NCBI RefSeq assembly: GCF_019430945.1
Contig: NZ_JAHYCB010000008.1
Location: forward strand, 212,510 to 276,509
DNA: 64,000 nucleotides
Direction: 5' to 3'
From: Neorhizobium populisoli
GTDB taxonomy: Bacteria > Pseudomonadota > Alphaproteobacteria > Rhizobiales > Rhizobiaceae
Notes under the pieces: generated by a model
Seen by the model: the letters and a program-made list of their open reading frames with translations, nothing else
Told to the model about the DNA's origin: nothing
Databases searched by the model: none
Shown here: piece after piece, positions 44,383-53,454 of the stretch
Numbering within the stretch: the stretch's first letter is position 1
Layout: every line of letters begins with the position of its first letter
Translations under genes and position numbers: made by a program

Positions 44383-44486
44383 AGGGGCGATGAGGCAGAC
44401 CTGTCGGCGCGTGGAAAGGCAGGGCATTCCCCGGCAAAGATGCGAGCGGATGAAGCCGAAAATTATTTGATCTCTCAGGGCGAATT

Positions 44487-44893
44487 GTTTAGCGGCACGA
44501 GATGCCCAGCGTGCGCGCTCGATCAGCGACTGGCCAACCTATGACATCGTCAAGACCGGTGACGACAGCTACCGGATCTCGATCGCGGTCGCAGGCTTTG
44601 CCCAGGACGATCTCGACATCACCTTCCAGTCCAACCTCTGACCGTCACCGGCAAGAAGCAGTTCGGTCGACGCCTACCTGCATCGTGGAATTGCCGGGCG
44701 GCCGTTCGAACATCGTTTTGAACTCGCCGATCACGTTAGGGTTAATGGCACGGAGCTGAGCACTGGTCTCCTGTCGATCGACTTTGTCCGCGAGATCCCG
44801 GAGGCATTGAAGCCTCGAAAGATTTCGATCCAGAGTACGCCGGCGTTGACCTCGTCTCGGCCTGCTCAGATTGAAGCACAGAAGGCTGCTTGA
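44487..44893 (+). pseudogene. Decayed Hsp20-family small heat-shock gene
   Basis: Two pieces of an IbpA/HspA-type protein in different frames. The first reads LAARDAQRARSISDWPTYDI, then KTGDDSYRISIAVAGFAQDD, then a TGA at 44639-44641 just where a TVTG segment should follow. The second, from about 44680, reads YLHRGIAGRPFEHRFELADH, RVNGTELSTGLLSIDFVREI and PEALKPRKISIQS, ending at TGA 44893. At least one frameshift separates the pieces and no intact start is seen. It sits in the chaperone neighbourhood. Confidence 0.8.
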
Positions 44894-44972
44894 GGTCCAG
44901 ATATACTCATAGGCGAGGGAGCCGCCATTGCGGTGGCGCCCGTCAACATTCCGGGTTGGGAAGGAGAGAGCG

Positions 44973-45272
44973 ATGAAACCCGATATGTTCAGAGAACCAG
45001 TTTCAAATCTCGTTGGCCTGGGTTTTCCGGCCGCGGTACGAAGCGCAACGGATGCCTATCGTCATCTTTGCGAATGGCCTGTCAGATCGAGAGATACCGC
45101 ACACGCGGTCGCCTTGAAAGCCTGCGGCGCCGCACTGCGCGGCGAAATCGAAGCCGAGACGGCCCGCGGCCTGTTCGCGGCATTTGCCGAGAAGCATGAT
45201 TTGCTGGCGCCGGAAACGAGCGCCATTGCCGCTACTCGCCTGAGGCGGGATCGGGATCCGCATATCCGGTGA
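44973..45272 (+). CDS. DUF982 domain protein (divergent)
   Basis: 99 residues. AVRSATDAYRHLCEWPVRSR and ALKACGAALRGEIEAETARG resemble the helical DUF982 pattern; the assignment rests on pattern and context. AAGGAGAGAG directly precedes the ATG. It lies ten bases before the next small gene, likely co-transcribed. Confidence 0.6.
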   Translation: MKPDMFREPVSNLVGLGFPAAVRSATDAYRHLCEWPVRSRDTAHAVALKACGAALRGEIEAETARGLFAAFAEKHDLLAPETSAIAATRLRRDRDPHIR

Positions 45273-45282
45273 GGAGGTGGCC

Positions 45283-45558
45283 ATGCATAGTGAACTGCAA
45301 CGGCCTGCCGACCAGGCTGCGGCCATGGGGCTAGCGGTCCTGGTTCCAGGCCTTCGGATTTCCCGGCCAATCGATATCGCCCGCGCGACCTTCCTTTCGA
45401 TCGATGATCGCCGCGCGATCTTCGCGGCGTGGGCGTCGGACCTCTACGCGGTGGATTCGCAACCATCGCTGCGACATCTGCCGGGCACGCCCGGACCAGT
45501 CTCGATCGACGAGGTGCAGGTGGCGTTAATAGAACTTGATCGCCGCTCTCATTATTGA
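45283..45558 (+). CDS. Conserved-looking hypothetical protein
   Basis: 91 residues, with SIDDRRAIFAAWASDLYAVD and SIDEVQVALIELDRR. GAGGAGGTGG precedes ATG 45283; a GTG at 45277 lies within that site. Paired with the DUF982 gene upstream. I know of similar small proteins in rhizobia but no function. Confidence 0.6.
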   Translation: MHSELQRPADQAAAMGLAVLVPGLRISRPIDIARATFLSIDDRRAIFAAWASDLYAVDSQPSLRHLPGTPGPVSIDEVQVALIELDRRSHY

Positions 45559-46140
45559 GCGTGAAGCTTGGAGTGACATCAATGGCACCCACGGACGGGT
45601 CGCTCCAAACCTTGCGGTGAGAGCAGAAAAGCGTCGGTCCCGTTGTACATCCATCAACACCTGCCGCGCGGTCAGGCGGTCGAGGCGTATTGGCTTCAAA
45701 TGTCGGCTCAGTGTTCCCTCATAGTCGGCATCCAAAATGATGAGAGGGGCGCACAGCCTCGCCCCTCTACGGCGCCCGGCGATCGGATTTATGACGGTCG
45801 GGATTAGTACGATCGCCTACTAACCTGCTTGGCGCAGCTGCAGGCGCGAAACGCCGGCTGCGACATTGAGACCGGTTCCGGCTTCAGTGCCCAGCGCCCG
45901 AAGGCAAAAAAGGGTGGCTTTGCCGCTACCTAGCACGTTTGCTCCAAGCCAAGACCAACCGATGCTCGGGCCCACGCGCCGACATGGGTGCCGGAAACGC
46001 TGCCTTCGCGGACTATCTTGGAATGTCTTCTGCTCGACATCGGCATCCCCGGTTTCGTCCATCGTAAAGCATTGACAGGGAGCCTGATCTTTGGTGCGAT
46101 TGAGGTCCGCCCAGGAGTGGCGGGCAGGGGAGGAATGGAA
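45559..46140. other. Intergenic region with one strong hairpin
   Basis: 582 bases without a recognisable gene. It contains a perfect nine-base stem, AGAGGGGCG (45743-45751) and CGCCCCTCT (45760-45768), with an eight-base loop and no T-run on the plus strand. Confidence 0.45.
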
Positions 46141-47673
46141 ATGGAGTCCGTATATTTAAGATCCGCATTGATGCTGCCTATCGTTGTTGGAGCGATGATG
46201 GCACCGGACGTTGAAGCAACCGAGGCCGAATGCACCGCGATGCTCCGCATAAAGCTACCTAGCTCAGATCTGGATATCACAAGCGCCGAATACGTAAGCG
46301 AAGCAAAGCCGTACTGTTTAGCCAAGGGGAGTTTTGAACATCGAACTGGTGCGGACGGTAAGTCGTATGCGATTGGGTTTGCAATTGCCTTGCCCGATGC
46401 GTGGACAGGTCAATTCCTGGTTCAGGGTGGAGGTGGTCTCAACGGCGTCGTCTTGCCGCCGACCGGAAACGCTGCCGCTGGTGCGGAAAACGCGCTATCT
46501 CGTGGTTTTGCCGTCATATCTCATGATAGCGGACACAAGGGTGAAGCCTGGGACGCCTCCTTTAAGGCTGACCAAATCGCCGCTCTCAATTTTGCCGGAT
46601 GGTCGGTGGAAAAAGTCGCGGCCGCAGGGAAGGCACTTGTCGCGCAATATTACGGCAAGGGTGCGCATCATTCCTATTTTGCGGGGTGCTCGACGGGCGG
46701 CCGCGAAGCGATGGCCTCTGCACAGCGATTTCCGCTTGTTTTCGATGGGGTTATAGCCGGCGCTCCGGCTATGCGGACCAGTCGGTCGAACATGTCACTC
46801 GCAGCAAAAAACGTTGCCATGAACCAGATCTCCCCGGTAGGCCAAGACGGATCGCGCGATCGTTCGCAAGCGTTTTCGGACTCGGACAGGAGCCTCGTTC
46901 TTAATGGTCTCCTGAAAACCTGTGACGGGCTCGACGGGATGGAAGACGGATTGATCGGCAATCCCGCCGCCTGCAAGTTCGATCCGTCCATGCTTGTCTG
47001 TAAGGGTGAGAAAGTCGAAAGCTGCTTGAGCGAAGACCAGGTTCGGGTCGTCACAGAGACGTTTTCGCCGACACTGGATGCGTCGGGCCGGCCTGCCTAT
47101 CCCGCTTTTGCGTACGACACTGGCATCATGAGCCAAACGGATGCCATCCCAGGCTTGATGCGTTTTGACGATAAGCGTAATCGGCAGTTTAAAAATAATG
47201 CGACGGCTTTTGACGTGGACGATGCGGTTCAGAAAGCTGATGTCGAAGATCCCCAACAGCGGCTCATCAATGTCGATCAATGGGCCGATCTGAGTTCATT
47301 TGCGTCGGAGGGGCGAAAGATACTCTTTTTCCATGGCATGAGTGACCCCTGGTTTTCCGCCAACGACACGATCGACTTTTTCGAACGCATGAAAAAATCA
47401 ACGAAGGCGAAGATCGAGCCGGACGACTGGTCGAAACTTTATCTTGTTCCGGGAATGTCTCATTGCCGGGGTGGACCTGCGGGCCTCGATCAGTTCGATT
47501 TGCTAACAAAGCTGGTGGAATGGGTCGAGGGAGGGAAATCTCCTCAGTCGGTTATCGCAACTGGAAGCGCGTTTCCGGGGCGGACGAGACCCCTCTGCCC
47601 CTTTCCCTCCCATGCTCATTACAAGGGAACAGGGTCGTCTGAGGACAGCGCCAGTTTCGAATGTCGGCAATGA
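46141..47673 (+). CDS. Tannase/feruloyl esterase-family enzyme
   Basis: 510 residues. A hydrophobic N-terminus (LRSALMLPIVVGAMMA) suggests export. The nucleophile is S184 in GCSTGG, the acid is D402 in SDPWFSA and the base is H441 in MSHCRGG. C183 and C442, next to Ser and His, form the disulphide typical of this family. The family hydrolyses esters of gallic, ferulic or other hydroxycinnamic acids, freeing plant-derived aromatic acids in the periplasm or outside. ATG 46141 has GGAGG seven bases upstream; ATG 46135 is too close to it. It is the only gene on this transcript. The aromatic-acid cluster at 36-39 kb could use its product. Confidence 0.85.
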   Translation: MESVYLRSALMLPIVVGAMMAPDVEATEAECTAMLRIKLPSSDLDITSAEYVSEAKPYCLAKGSFEHRTGADGKSYAIGFAIALPDAWTGQFLVQGGGGLNGVVLPPTGNAAAGAENALSRGFAVISHDSGHKGEAWDASFKADQIAALNFAGWSVEKVAAAGKALVAQYYGKGAHHSYFAGCSTGGREAMASAQRFPLVFDGVIAGAPAMRTSRSNMSLAAKNVAMNQISPVGQDGSRDRSQAFSDSDRSLVLNGLLKTCDGLDGMEDGLIGNPAACKFDPSMLVCKGEKVESCLSEDQVRVVTETFSPTLDASGRPAYPAFAYDTGIMSQTDAIPGLMRFDDKRNRQFKNNATAFDVDDAVQKADVEDPQQRLINVDQWADLSSFASEGRKILFFHGMSDPWFSANDTIDFFERMKKSTKAKIEPDDWSKLYLVPGMSHCRGGPAGLDQFDLLTKLVEWVEGGKSPQSVIATGSAFPGRTRPLCPFPSHAHYKGTGSSEDSASFECRQ

Positions 47674-47806
47674 CTAGGTTGTTTTTGGATTGATCAAGTC
47701 ATGCGATACCTTCCTGCTGGCAGATTGGCCGTAGCAGTGCCTCGTCCCAAGGCACGTGTGAGCTCTCAGAACGTTATCGACTACAGAGGCTGCGCTATGG
47801 CCTTAC

Positions 47807-50464
47807 TTAAAATGCCTGCAGGGCGTCGTTCTGATTGCTCGCATTTTCCACATCGCTGTCAGTTATTATCTCGCCGTCCTCAAAAACAATGAGGCGGGAA
47901 AAATGATCCGAGAGGTTTGGATTCGACAAAACCCAAACAACGGTCGGATTGTTATTTTGCTGACGCAGATATCGCAGCACCTCTGTCACGATCTCTTTCT
48001 GCAATCGCCTTTCGAGGCCAGGCAGCGCCTTGTTGAACACGTAGAAGTTCGAGCGACGGATGATGGCGCGAGCGAGATTGAGTTTCTGGCGCTGGATAAG
48101 CGTCAGGCGCCGGCCGCCCGCACCGATGTCGAAATCGAGGCCGACGCGCAAAAGCTGGTGATAGAAGCCGCGTTCGCGTGAGATACGTGCTGCGATCTCT
48201 CGGATCTCGGTCGGCGCCTCGGCATTGCGTTGGGCAATCTTGCCAAACAGGATGTTTTCACGAAGCGTCGCGAAGGGCATGTATCGTTCCTGGTCGTATC
48301 GCTCGATCTTAGCTTGCAGGTGCGGCGGCAGCTGGTCGTAGAAGCCCTGGCGGTTTTCGACGATTGCATCCTGCAGATCCTTTTGGAGAATGCCCAAGCG
48401 ATACCGCGGTTCAACATACTCAAGTGTCAGGCGGATCATCGAACGCTGCTCCGGATCGGAGAGTGCGAGCGACAGTTTGGTGCCGAGCTTCTTCAAGATC
48501 CGTTGATATTCAATGACGGCATCTGCAGTCAGGAACGCGACCTGGTTGAAGAAAGGGTGATCAGGCGGAAGCCCCGCGAAAATTTCGACGATATGGCGGG
48601 CAATATCCAGTCCGGTATTGACGAAGGGGCGCAGCAGGCCGACTCTCTGTAGGGCCTTGTAGAAATCGTCGCTTTCGAGAAGTTCGCTCATCCGCTCAAG
48701 CGGCTGCAGCGTCTTGCCGAACAGCAGGTTCTCTCCAATCGTCGCCTCTGGATTGTAGACGTCAGCCTCGAACGGTACGAATAGCGAGTTACGCCCGAGG
48801 CGTTTGATCTCGTTGTGGAGCGCGTGACGCATTGACACGACAGCTGCTGCAAGCTCCGGGTTGCTGGACGCATCTACGGATGAGTTGAGCGCAAATTCCA
48901 GAATGTCTTCCGTGAGTTGCACGGTGTCGAGGGCGGCAAGCAGGGACGATTTGAGGTCGCTTTGATCCTGATCAGGGCTCGATATCATGCGATCATCGAT
49001 CCAGTTAGCGCGGACGTCGTCATCCGGGTTGGACGCGAGCTTGGCTTCGCGCACTTCCCAACGGCGCTGTGTGGCCTCCGAGCCTGCATATTTGGCAGCG
49101 ACGACTGGCGCATGCTTCAAGCCGTAGAGCAGGTTGTCCTTCAGGCTGCCGTGAAAGAAATAAATGTCGGATGAAACATAGGAGAGATAGCGACCGGAAA
49201 ACGATTCAGGTACTTCAAGGATGTTCTGATCGCCGAGCTGGACTTGTCCGCCAGTCGGCCAGACCTGACGGCCGAATGCCTCCGCGAGTGATTCAGCACC
49301 ACGGCCACTATTGTCCACCATGGCAACGGTCTCGCCGAGGCCGAACTTAACGGACGTTCCTCTTAGGACATTGGCGCCGCTTTCATCATTTATCACAAGG
49401 TTGATTGCCGACAGATACGACGGCTCATTTTGGCCTATGTCGTTCCCTAATACCTGAGAGGCGGGCGATGACAAATCATCGATCTCGAAATAGTCGCGAA
49501 CCTGCTCGTATTTGACTTGCACATCCTGGCGCGCCTGATCCCAGTCAATCAACTCCTTGAGAGGGCCCGGGAGGTCTTTGTACGCATTGATCACCGCCAC
49601 AAGCTGTCCGACATCGAGAGAACCGCGCAGGGTCAGATATCCGCCGACAAGGTAAAAGAGGAACGGTGTGACCTGAGCGAGAAAGTTGTTCAGGAACTTG
49701 ACCAGGAACTTCCACTGATAGATGTCGTAGCGAATTTTGAAGATCGTACCGAGCCTATGGGCGATATCGGCTCGCTCGTAGTTAGAGGTATCGTATGCGT
49801 GAACGATGCCGATAGCCTCGACAACTTCACCAATCCTGCCCGCCAACGCGCGAGCGGTTAACTGGCGCTGACGACCAAGCTCTATCAGACGGCGCCGCAT
49901 CCTCGGTATGACGATGACCTGGACCATGACCAGGGTGAACGCGATCATCCCGAGCCAGAAATTCTGTACTAGAATGAAGATCATCGCAGCTGATGCCTGG
50001 CCGCCGAGCATTGCTGGCGATACAAATGCATCACCGGTGAACCCCCCGACCGGTTCGACCTCATCCTTGATCATGGTTGCAACTTCGGCACCATGGACAC
50101 TCTTCAAATGACGGGGAGAAAACCGAAGAACAAGGTCGAATAGTTCGAAGCGGAGCCTACGTAACAGACGCTCGCCAACCCTGCCCTTGTAGGTGTTGAT
50201 ATAAAACTTGAAGCCGTTGTTTATGACCACAAGTGAAAGAAAGACGATGCTTAGCGCCACCAGCGTCGGCATGCGTTGCAACGCGTAACCATCGAATGAA
50301 AAGAGGTGCCCGATGACTGGAAGGTCCACCGTGAACGCCATAAGGGGCTGTGCAGACGTCGGGGTCTCGAACCCATTTCCTTGGATTGGGCCATTAATGA
50401 TACGTTTGGGAAGGTCGAGCGAGAGGAAATACGGTACCATTGACGAAAGGACAACGAGCAGCAC
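47807..50464 (-). CDS. ABC exporter-like protein with degenerate ATPase motifs
   Basis: 885 residues. The N-terminal half is an ABC exporter membrane domain (hydrophobic segments near 3-18, 66-83, 158-188 and 262-280; GERLLRRLRFELFDLVLRF is the coupling-helix region). The long C-terminal half has the layout of a nucleotide-binding domain with an insertion, but each catalytic motif is altered. The Walker A position reads DNSGRGAESL (383-392, no GKS), the signature reads LTLIQRQ, Walker B reads FYVFNK without Asp-Glu, and the H-loop reads VLSNPN without His. The GTG at 50464 is the only usual start codon, yet family-like sequence continues upstream without one. Either a pseudo-ATPase or a gene in decay that is still open. 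Confidence 0.7.
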   Translation of the reverse strand: MLLVVLSSMVPYFLSLDLPKRIINGPIQGNGFETPTSAQPLMAFTVDLPVIGHLFSFDGYALQRMPTLVALSIVFLSLVVINNGFKFYINTYKGRVGERLLRRLRFELFDLVLRFSPRHLKSVHGAEVATMIKDEVEPVGGFTGDAFVSPAMLGGQASAAMIFILVQNFWLGMIAFTLVMVQVIVIPRMRRRLIELGRQRQLTARALAGRIGEVVEAIGIVHAYDTSNYERADIAHRLGTIFKIRYDIYQWKFLVKFLNNFLAQVTPFLFYLVGGYLTLRGSLDVGQLVAVINAYKDLPGPLKELIDWDQARQDVQVKYEQVRDYFEIDDLSSPASQVLGNDIGQNEPSYLSAINLVINDESGANVLRGTSVKFGLGETVAMVDNSGRGAESLAEAFGRQVWPTGGQVQLGDQNILEVPESFSGRYLSYVSSDIYFFHGSLKDNLLYGLKHAPVVAAKYAGSEATQRRWEVREAKLASNPDDDVRANWIDDRMISSPDQDQSDLKSSLLAALDTVQLTEDILEFALNSSVDASSNPELAAAVVSMRHALHNEIKRLGRNSLFVPFEADVYNPEATIGENLLFGKTLQPLERMSELLESDDFYKALQRVGLLRPFVNTGLDIARHIVEIFAGLPPDHPFFNQVAFLTADAVIEYQRILKKLGTKLSLALSDPEQRSMIRLTLEYVEPRYRLGILQKDLQDAIVENRQGFYDQLPPHLQAKIERYDQERYMPFATLRENILFGKIAQRNAEAPTEIREIAARISRERGFYHQLLRVGLDFDIGAGGRRLTLIQRQKLNLARAIIRRSNFYVFNKALPGLERRLQKEIVTEVLRYLRQQNNNPTVVWVLSNPNLSDHFSRLIVFEDGEIITDSDVENASNQNDALQAF

Positions 50465-50932
50465 CCAGATTTGCTGGCGCCGCGTATGGTTCCAGATATA
50501 ACGGAGAAGATTGCGCTCCAGAGTGGTTGACCTTTAAGGCTGCAAATAGGGAAGGGGATTTTCGCAAACCAGCTTGAAACCGGGAAATTCAGATGTTTGC
50601 GGACATGTGAAAAGTCAATCGGTTACGGCGTCAATTTTTGGGCAGAGTGTCGCTACAGCGACGTCGGCTTGAAAAGCATCGTGAGATGTATTCGGATGGA
50701 CGGCTTTCACTACTTCTACCTCAACCTTCAAGAAGATTGGTGCCATAGCAACTACGATGCAAACTTGTGCCGGCTTAAAATCATAGGTCAGACGAGCGGA
50801 TCGCGGACCAATCCGTTCAGGCTCTTGATTGCTCTCTGAGCCCTGCACCTGCCGCTGTGGCAGTCAGTGTGATTTCGCAATTTCCCGTTCTTCTCTCCGA
50901 AGTATCCTGGAAGTTGGCCTCGGGAGGAAACA
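50465..50932. other. Intergenic region; upstream part continues the exporter frame
   Basis: 468 bases. From 50465 to 50533 the minus-strand frame stays open and reads TLERNLLRYIWNHTRRQQIW, a plausible N-terminus, but meets TAA at 50134+402 (50534-50536) before any ATG, GTG or TTG. Nothing else recognised in the rest. Confidence 0.5.
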
Positions 50933-51142
50933 ATGGAAACAAGCTTATACGCCTATCAGATGTCGCCTGGGAAAGATGACCTCTTGTGGTTTACGACGAC
51001 GGCCGAGGATTGCGAGCGCGCCGCGCGTGAGCAGCGAGAGGACATGCGACGTGAGCTCGGCGAAGGCGGCGTCATCGGGGCGATGGCTGTTTACCGGTCG
51101 TTTTCCGAGATATGCAACCATTCGAACTCGCGCTGGTTTTGA
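50933..51142 (+). CDS. Small hypothetical protein
   Basis: 69 residues, soluble and charged (EDCERAAREQREDMRRELGE). GGGAGG about five bases before the ATG supports translation. Not recognised. It stands at the edge of a region of broken genes. Confidence 0.45.
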   Translation: METSLYAYQMSPGKDDLLWFTTTAEDCERAAREQREDMRRELGEGGVIGAMAVYRSFSEICNHSNSRWF

Positions 51143-51589
51143 ACGGCGAATGGTCCATCGCAGACATCGCCGTCGTTGATCGTAGGCTTGTCGCAGTGGT
51201 GGCCGAGTAATAGGATATGCGCGGGCTGTGGAACTTAAGGATAAATATCCCCGACATACGATCCTATTCAGAGCTCAATACGGAAATGATCCAGCGGGTT
51301 TGCGAGCGGCAGGCCGTTAGGGCGCGCGCCTCGCGCTCGTGGCCAAAGAGAAAGGACGGGAGTTCGTCTACGTCTCCTTTCCCGACGAGATCACGCACAT
51401 GAGGTTTTATAGGTCGCTCGATCCGAGCCCGCCGAGCGCGCCAGACCTACAGACGGATTTAGTGGCCGCGACGGCCTACCATTGGCACAAGTTCCTTCGG
51501 CTTAACAGATGGCGACAGCCGCTCTCAAAGCAGATACACCTTCGCGTCCGACAACGTCAGGACCGCTCTCGGGAGGCAGTAGGCGAGGA
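51143..51589. other. Region without a recognisable gene
   Basis: 447 bases with short open frames in several phases; one reads GREFVYVSFPDEITHMRFYR and may be a fragment of an unidentified gene. No start signal or family motif. Confidence 0.4.
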
Positions 51590-51811
51590 ATTCAAACGCC
51601 ATTGAGGACCGGCATAAAGCCTGCCGCAACCGTAACTGACGTCGCCCGCGGTGTAGACTTGAGGGGGCGTGTGGCACTTGTCACAGGAGGGGCATCCGGC
51701 CTCGGCATGGAGGCCGCAAAGGCACTCTCGAGAGCGGGAGCGGACGTCGATATCGCCTGTCTGGATAGCGTCGTCAGCGGCGCTGTATCGCTCGGCTCAA
51801 ATGTGGGCTGA
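51590..51811 (+). pseudogene. N-terminal fragment of a short-chain dehydrogenase/reductase
   Basis: The reading frame contains DLRGRVALVTGG and ASGLGMEAAKALSRAGADV, the SDR cofactor-binding start (TGxxxGxG), then loses similarity and ends at TGA 51811. The catalytic YxxxK region is absent. First element of a run of broken genes. Confidence 0.75.
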
Positions 51812-51865
51812 ATTCGAGCGGACACGGACTGCCCGAATCTGAACCTGACGGACCCGCCGGGCGGA

Positions 51866-52048
51866 ATGTCGGACGAATTCGGACCGGAAGCCGACGTCCT
51901 GATCGGCAACGTCAGGAAGCTCTACGAACTCTTCGCTTCCGACAGGCTCGGCGGGATGCGCCAGACCCCCGGCTTCGAGAGCGCCGTCGAGCTACACCGA
52001 TTTATCAACGCCGTCGAGCACAGCGGAGGCGTATCACGCGACGTTTGA
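51866..52048 (+). pseudogene. C-terminal fragment of an unidentified enzyme
   Basis: About 60 residues with GPEADVLIGNVRKLYELFAS and TPGFESAVELHRFINAVE. The last part resembles C-terminal helices of oxidoreductases such as Gfo/Idh/MocA, but I cannot assign it. It lies directly before the MDR fragment and has no start signal of its own. Confidence 0.4.
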
Positions 52049-52052
52049 TTAT

Positions 52053-52640
52053 ATGCGGGCGCTGGTGATGGACGAGCCCGGTGGAGCCGAGGTCAGAGAC
52101 GTCGCCAAGCCACGGATCGAAAAACCCTCGGATGCCCTCGTCAGGGTGATGGCGGCCGGCATTAATCCAGCGACTGGCAGAACCGGAAGAGCGGGCAAAG
52201 GCCAGACCCGAACGTCGAAACCGGAGGGCAGACCATATTGGGCATCGACGGCGGGGGTATCGTCGAAGCCATCGGCCACGCCGTCGAGGGCATCGAGGTG
52301 GGTGAAGAAGTCTGGTATAGCGATGGCGGTTATCCCGATAACCCGGGGAGCTACGCCGAGTACAAGGTGGTGAACGGAGCTTATCTTTCCCGCAAACCAC
52401 GCGACGTGGATTTCGTGCACGCGGCTGCGCTGCCTGTGGTCGGTCTGACGTCATGGGAATCCGTTTTCGACAAAGGAAAGGTGGAGGCTGGTGACCACGT
52501 CCTGGTGCATGGCGGCGCGGGCGGTCTCGGCCACATCGCCATCCAGTATCTGTCGTCGATCGGCCCACGGACTGCGGTCACGGTATCGAGCGACGCCAAA
52601 GCTGAACTGGCTCTGGGCTTAAAGAACGCCGCGCCGATCT
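52053..52640 (+). pseudogene. Quinone oxidoreductase-like MDR gene, frameshifted and truncated
   Basis: MRALVMDEPGGAEVRDVAKP and LVRVMAAGINPA start a medium-chain dehydrogenase. A single missing base near 52172 shifts the frame; after it DWQNRKSGQRPDPNVETG, TILGIDGGGIVEAIGHAVEG, PGSYAEYKVV and VHGGAGGLGHIAIQYLSSIG continue normally. Near 52625-52640 the reading frame passes into IS66 transposase sequence, so the C-terminal third is lost. Confidence 0.8.
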
Positions 52641-53152
52641 CGCCCATGGCGCTCGAAGCCGTCAAACGGATCGACGGCCTGTTCGATATTGAGCGGGAGA
52701 TCAACGGGCTTGCTGCCGATCAGCGACTCGAGTGCCGCCGTAAAGACCGCCAACCGATCGTCAGTGAACTGCAAGACTGGCTTCAAACCGAGTGATCCAA
52801 GCTCTCACGCGGTTCGCCGGTCGCAGGCGATCGATTACATGCTCAAGCGATGGGACGGCTTCACGTCATTCCTAGACGAGGGCCGGATTCGCCTCACGAA
52901 CAATGCCGCCGAGCGAGCGCTCAGAGGCTTTGCGCTTGGCAGAAAATCGTGGCTCTTCGCCGGATAGACCGCGGTGCAGATCGTGCAGCTTTCATGGCCA
53001 CATTGATCATGACGGCAAAGCTCAACGACATCAATCCGCAGGCATGGCTTGCAGACGTTCTTGCCCGTATCGCGGACACATCAGTTACGAGCTTGGAGCA
53101 AATGCTTGCGTGGAACTGGACGCCGCCGGCTGTCAACGCTCAAGCAGCCTGA
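52641..53152 (+). mobile_element. IS66-family transposase (TnpC) C-terminal remnant
   Basis: ALEAVKRIDGLFDIEREING, IDYMLKRWDGFTSFLDEGRI, LTNNAAERALRGFALGRKSW and ADRAAFMATLIMTAKLNDIN are consecutive IS66 TnpC segments. They lie in three frames: an in-frame TGA at 52793-52795, a shift near 52830 and another near 52965. Only the last third of the transposase remains. It joins the MDR fragment in frame at its left edge. Confidence 0.85.
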
Positions 53153-53177
53153 CCTGCGGCCTTCACCGGAGGCTTAC

Positions 53178-53454
53178 TTATTCCATTGCTGGCCGATAGC
53201 TCCTAATCTCAAGACCCGATGTTGCGATCGGCACCGAACTGTTGGGGCAGCGGCACCTCATCGATATTGGCAAGCGATTTATGCCTGATGAGAAAGCGCC
53301 GAACGTTCTCACGGATTGCACACAATGGGAAAATTCCCTGAGCCGCCAGTCGACACGCCTTCACGAGCACTTCGTAGGCTGCATCCCGCTTTTGCTCAGG
53401 CCATCCTTCCAGGAGATCGAAAACGTCTTCAAGACTTCCCAGCTCTTGAATGTA
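53178..53454. repeat. 277-base duplicated segment, copy B
   Basis: Near-identical to 39983-40259, same orientation, offset 13195 bases. It starts 26 bases after the IS66 remnant and ends exactly at a VapC fragment. Confidence 0.85.
53209..53454 (-). pseudogene. Truncated DUF982 gene (second copy)
   Basis: Covers most of the intact DUF982 gene at 40014-40307, sharing LEDVF and AYEVLVKACRL-type sequence and the same DRNIGS end, but the first 16 or so codons with the start and ribosome site are missing. The break point abuts the VapC fragment. Confidence 0.8.

Noticed and set aside
45743..45768. Nine-base perfect stem as a terminator of the DUF982 pair
   Set aside because: No T-run on the plus strand and 185 bases past the last stop; kept only as a feature of the gap.
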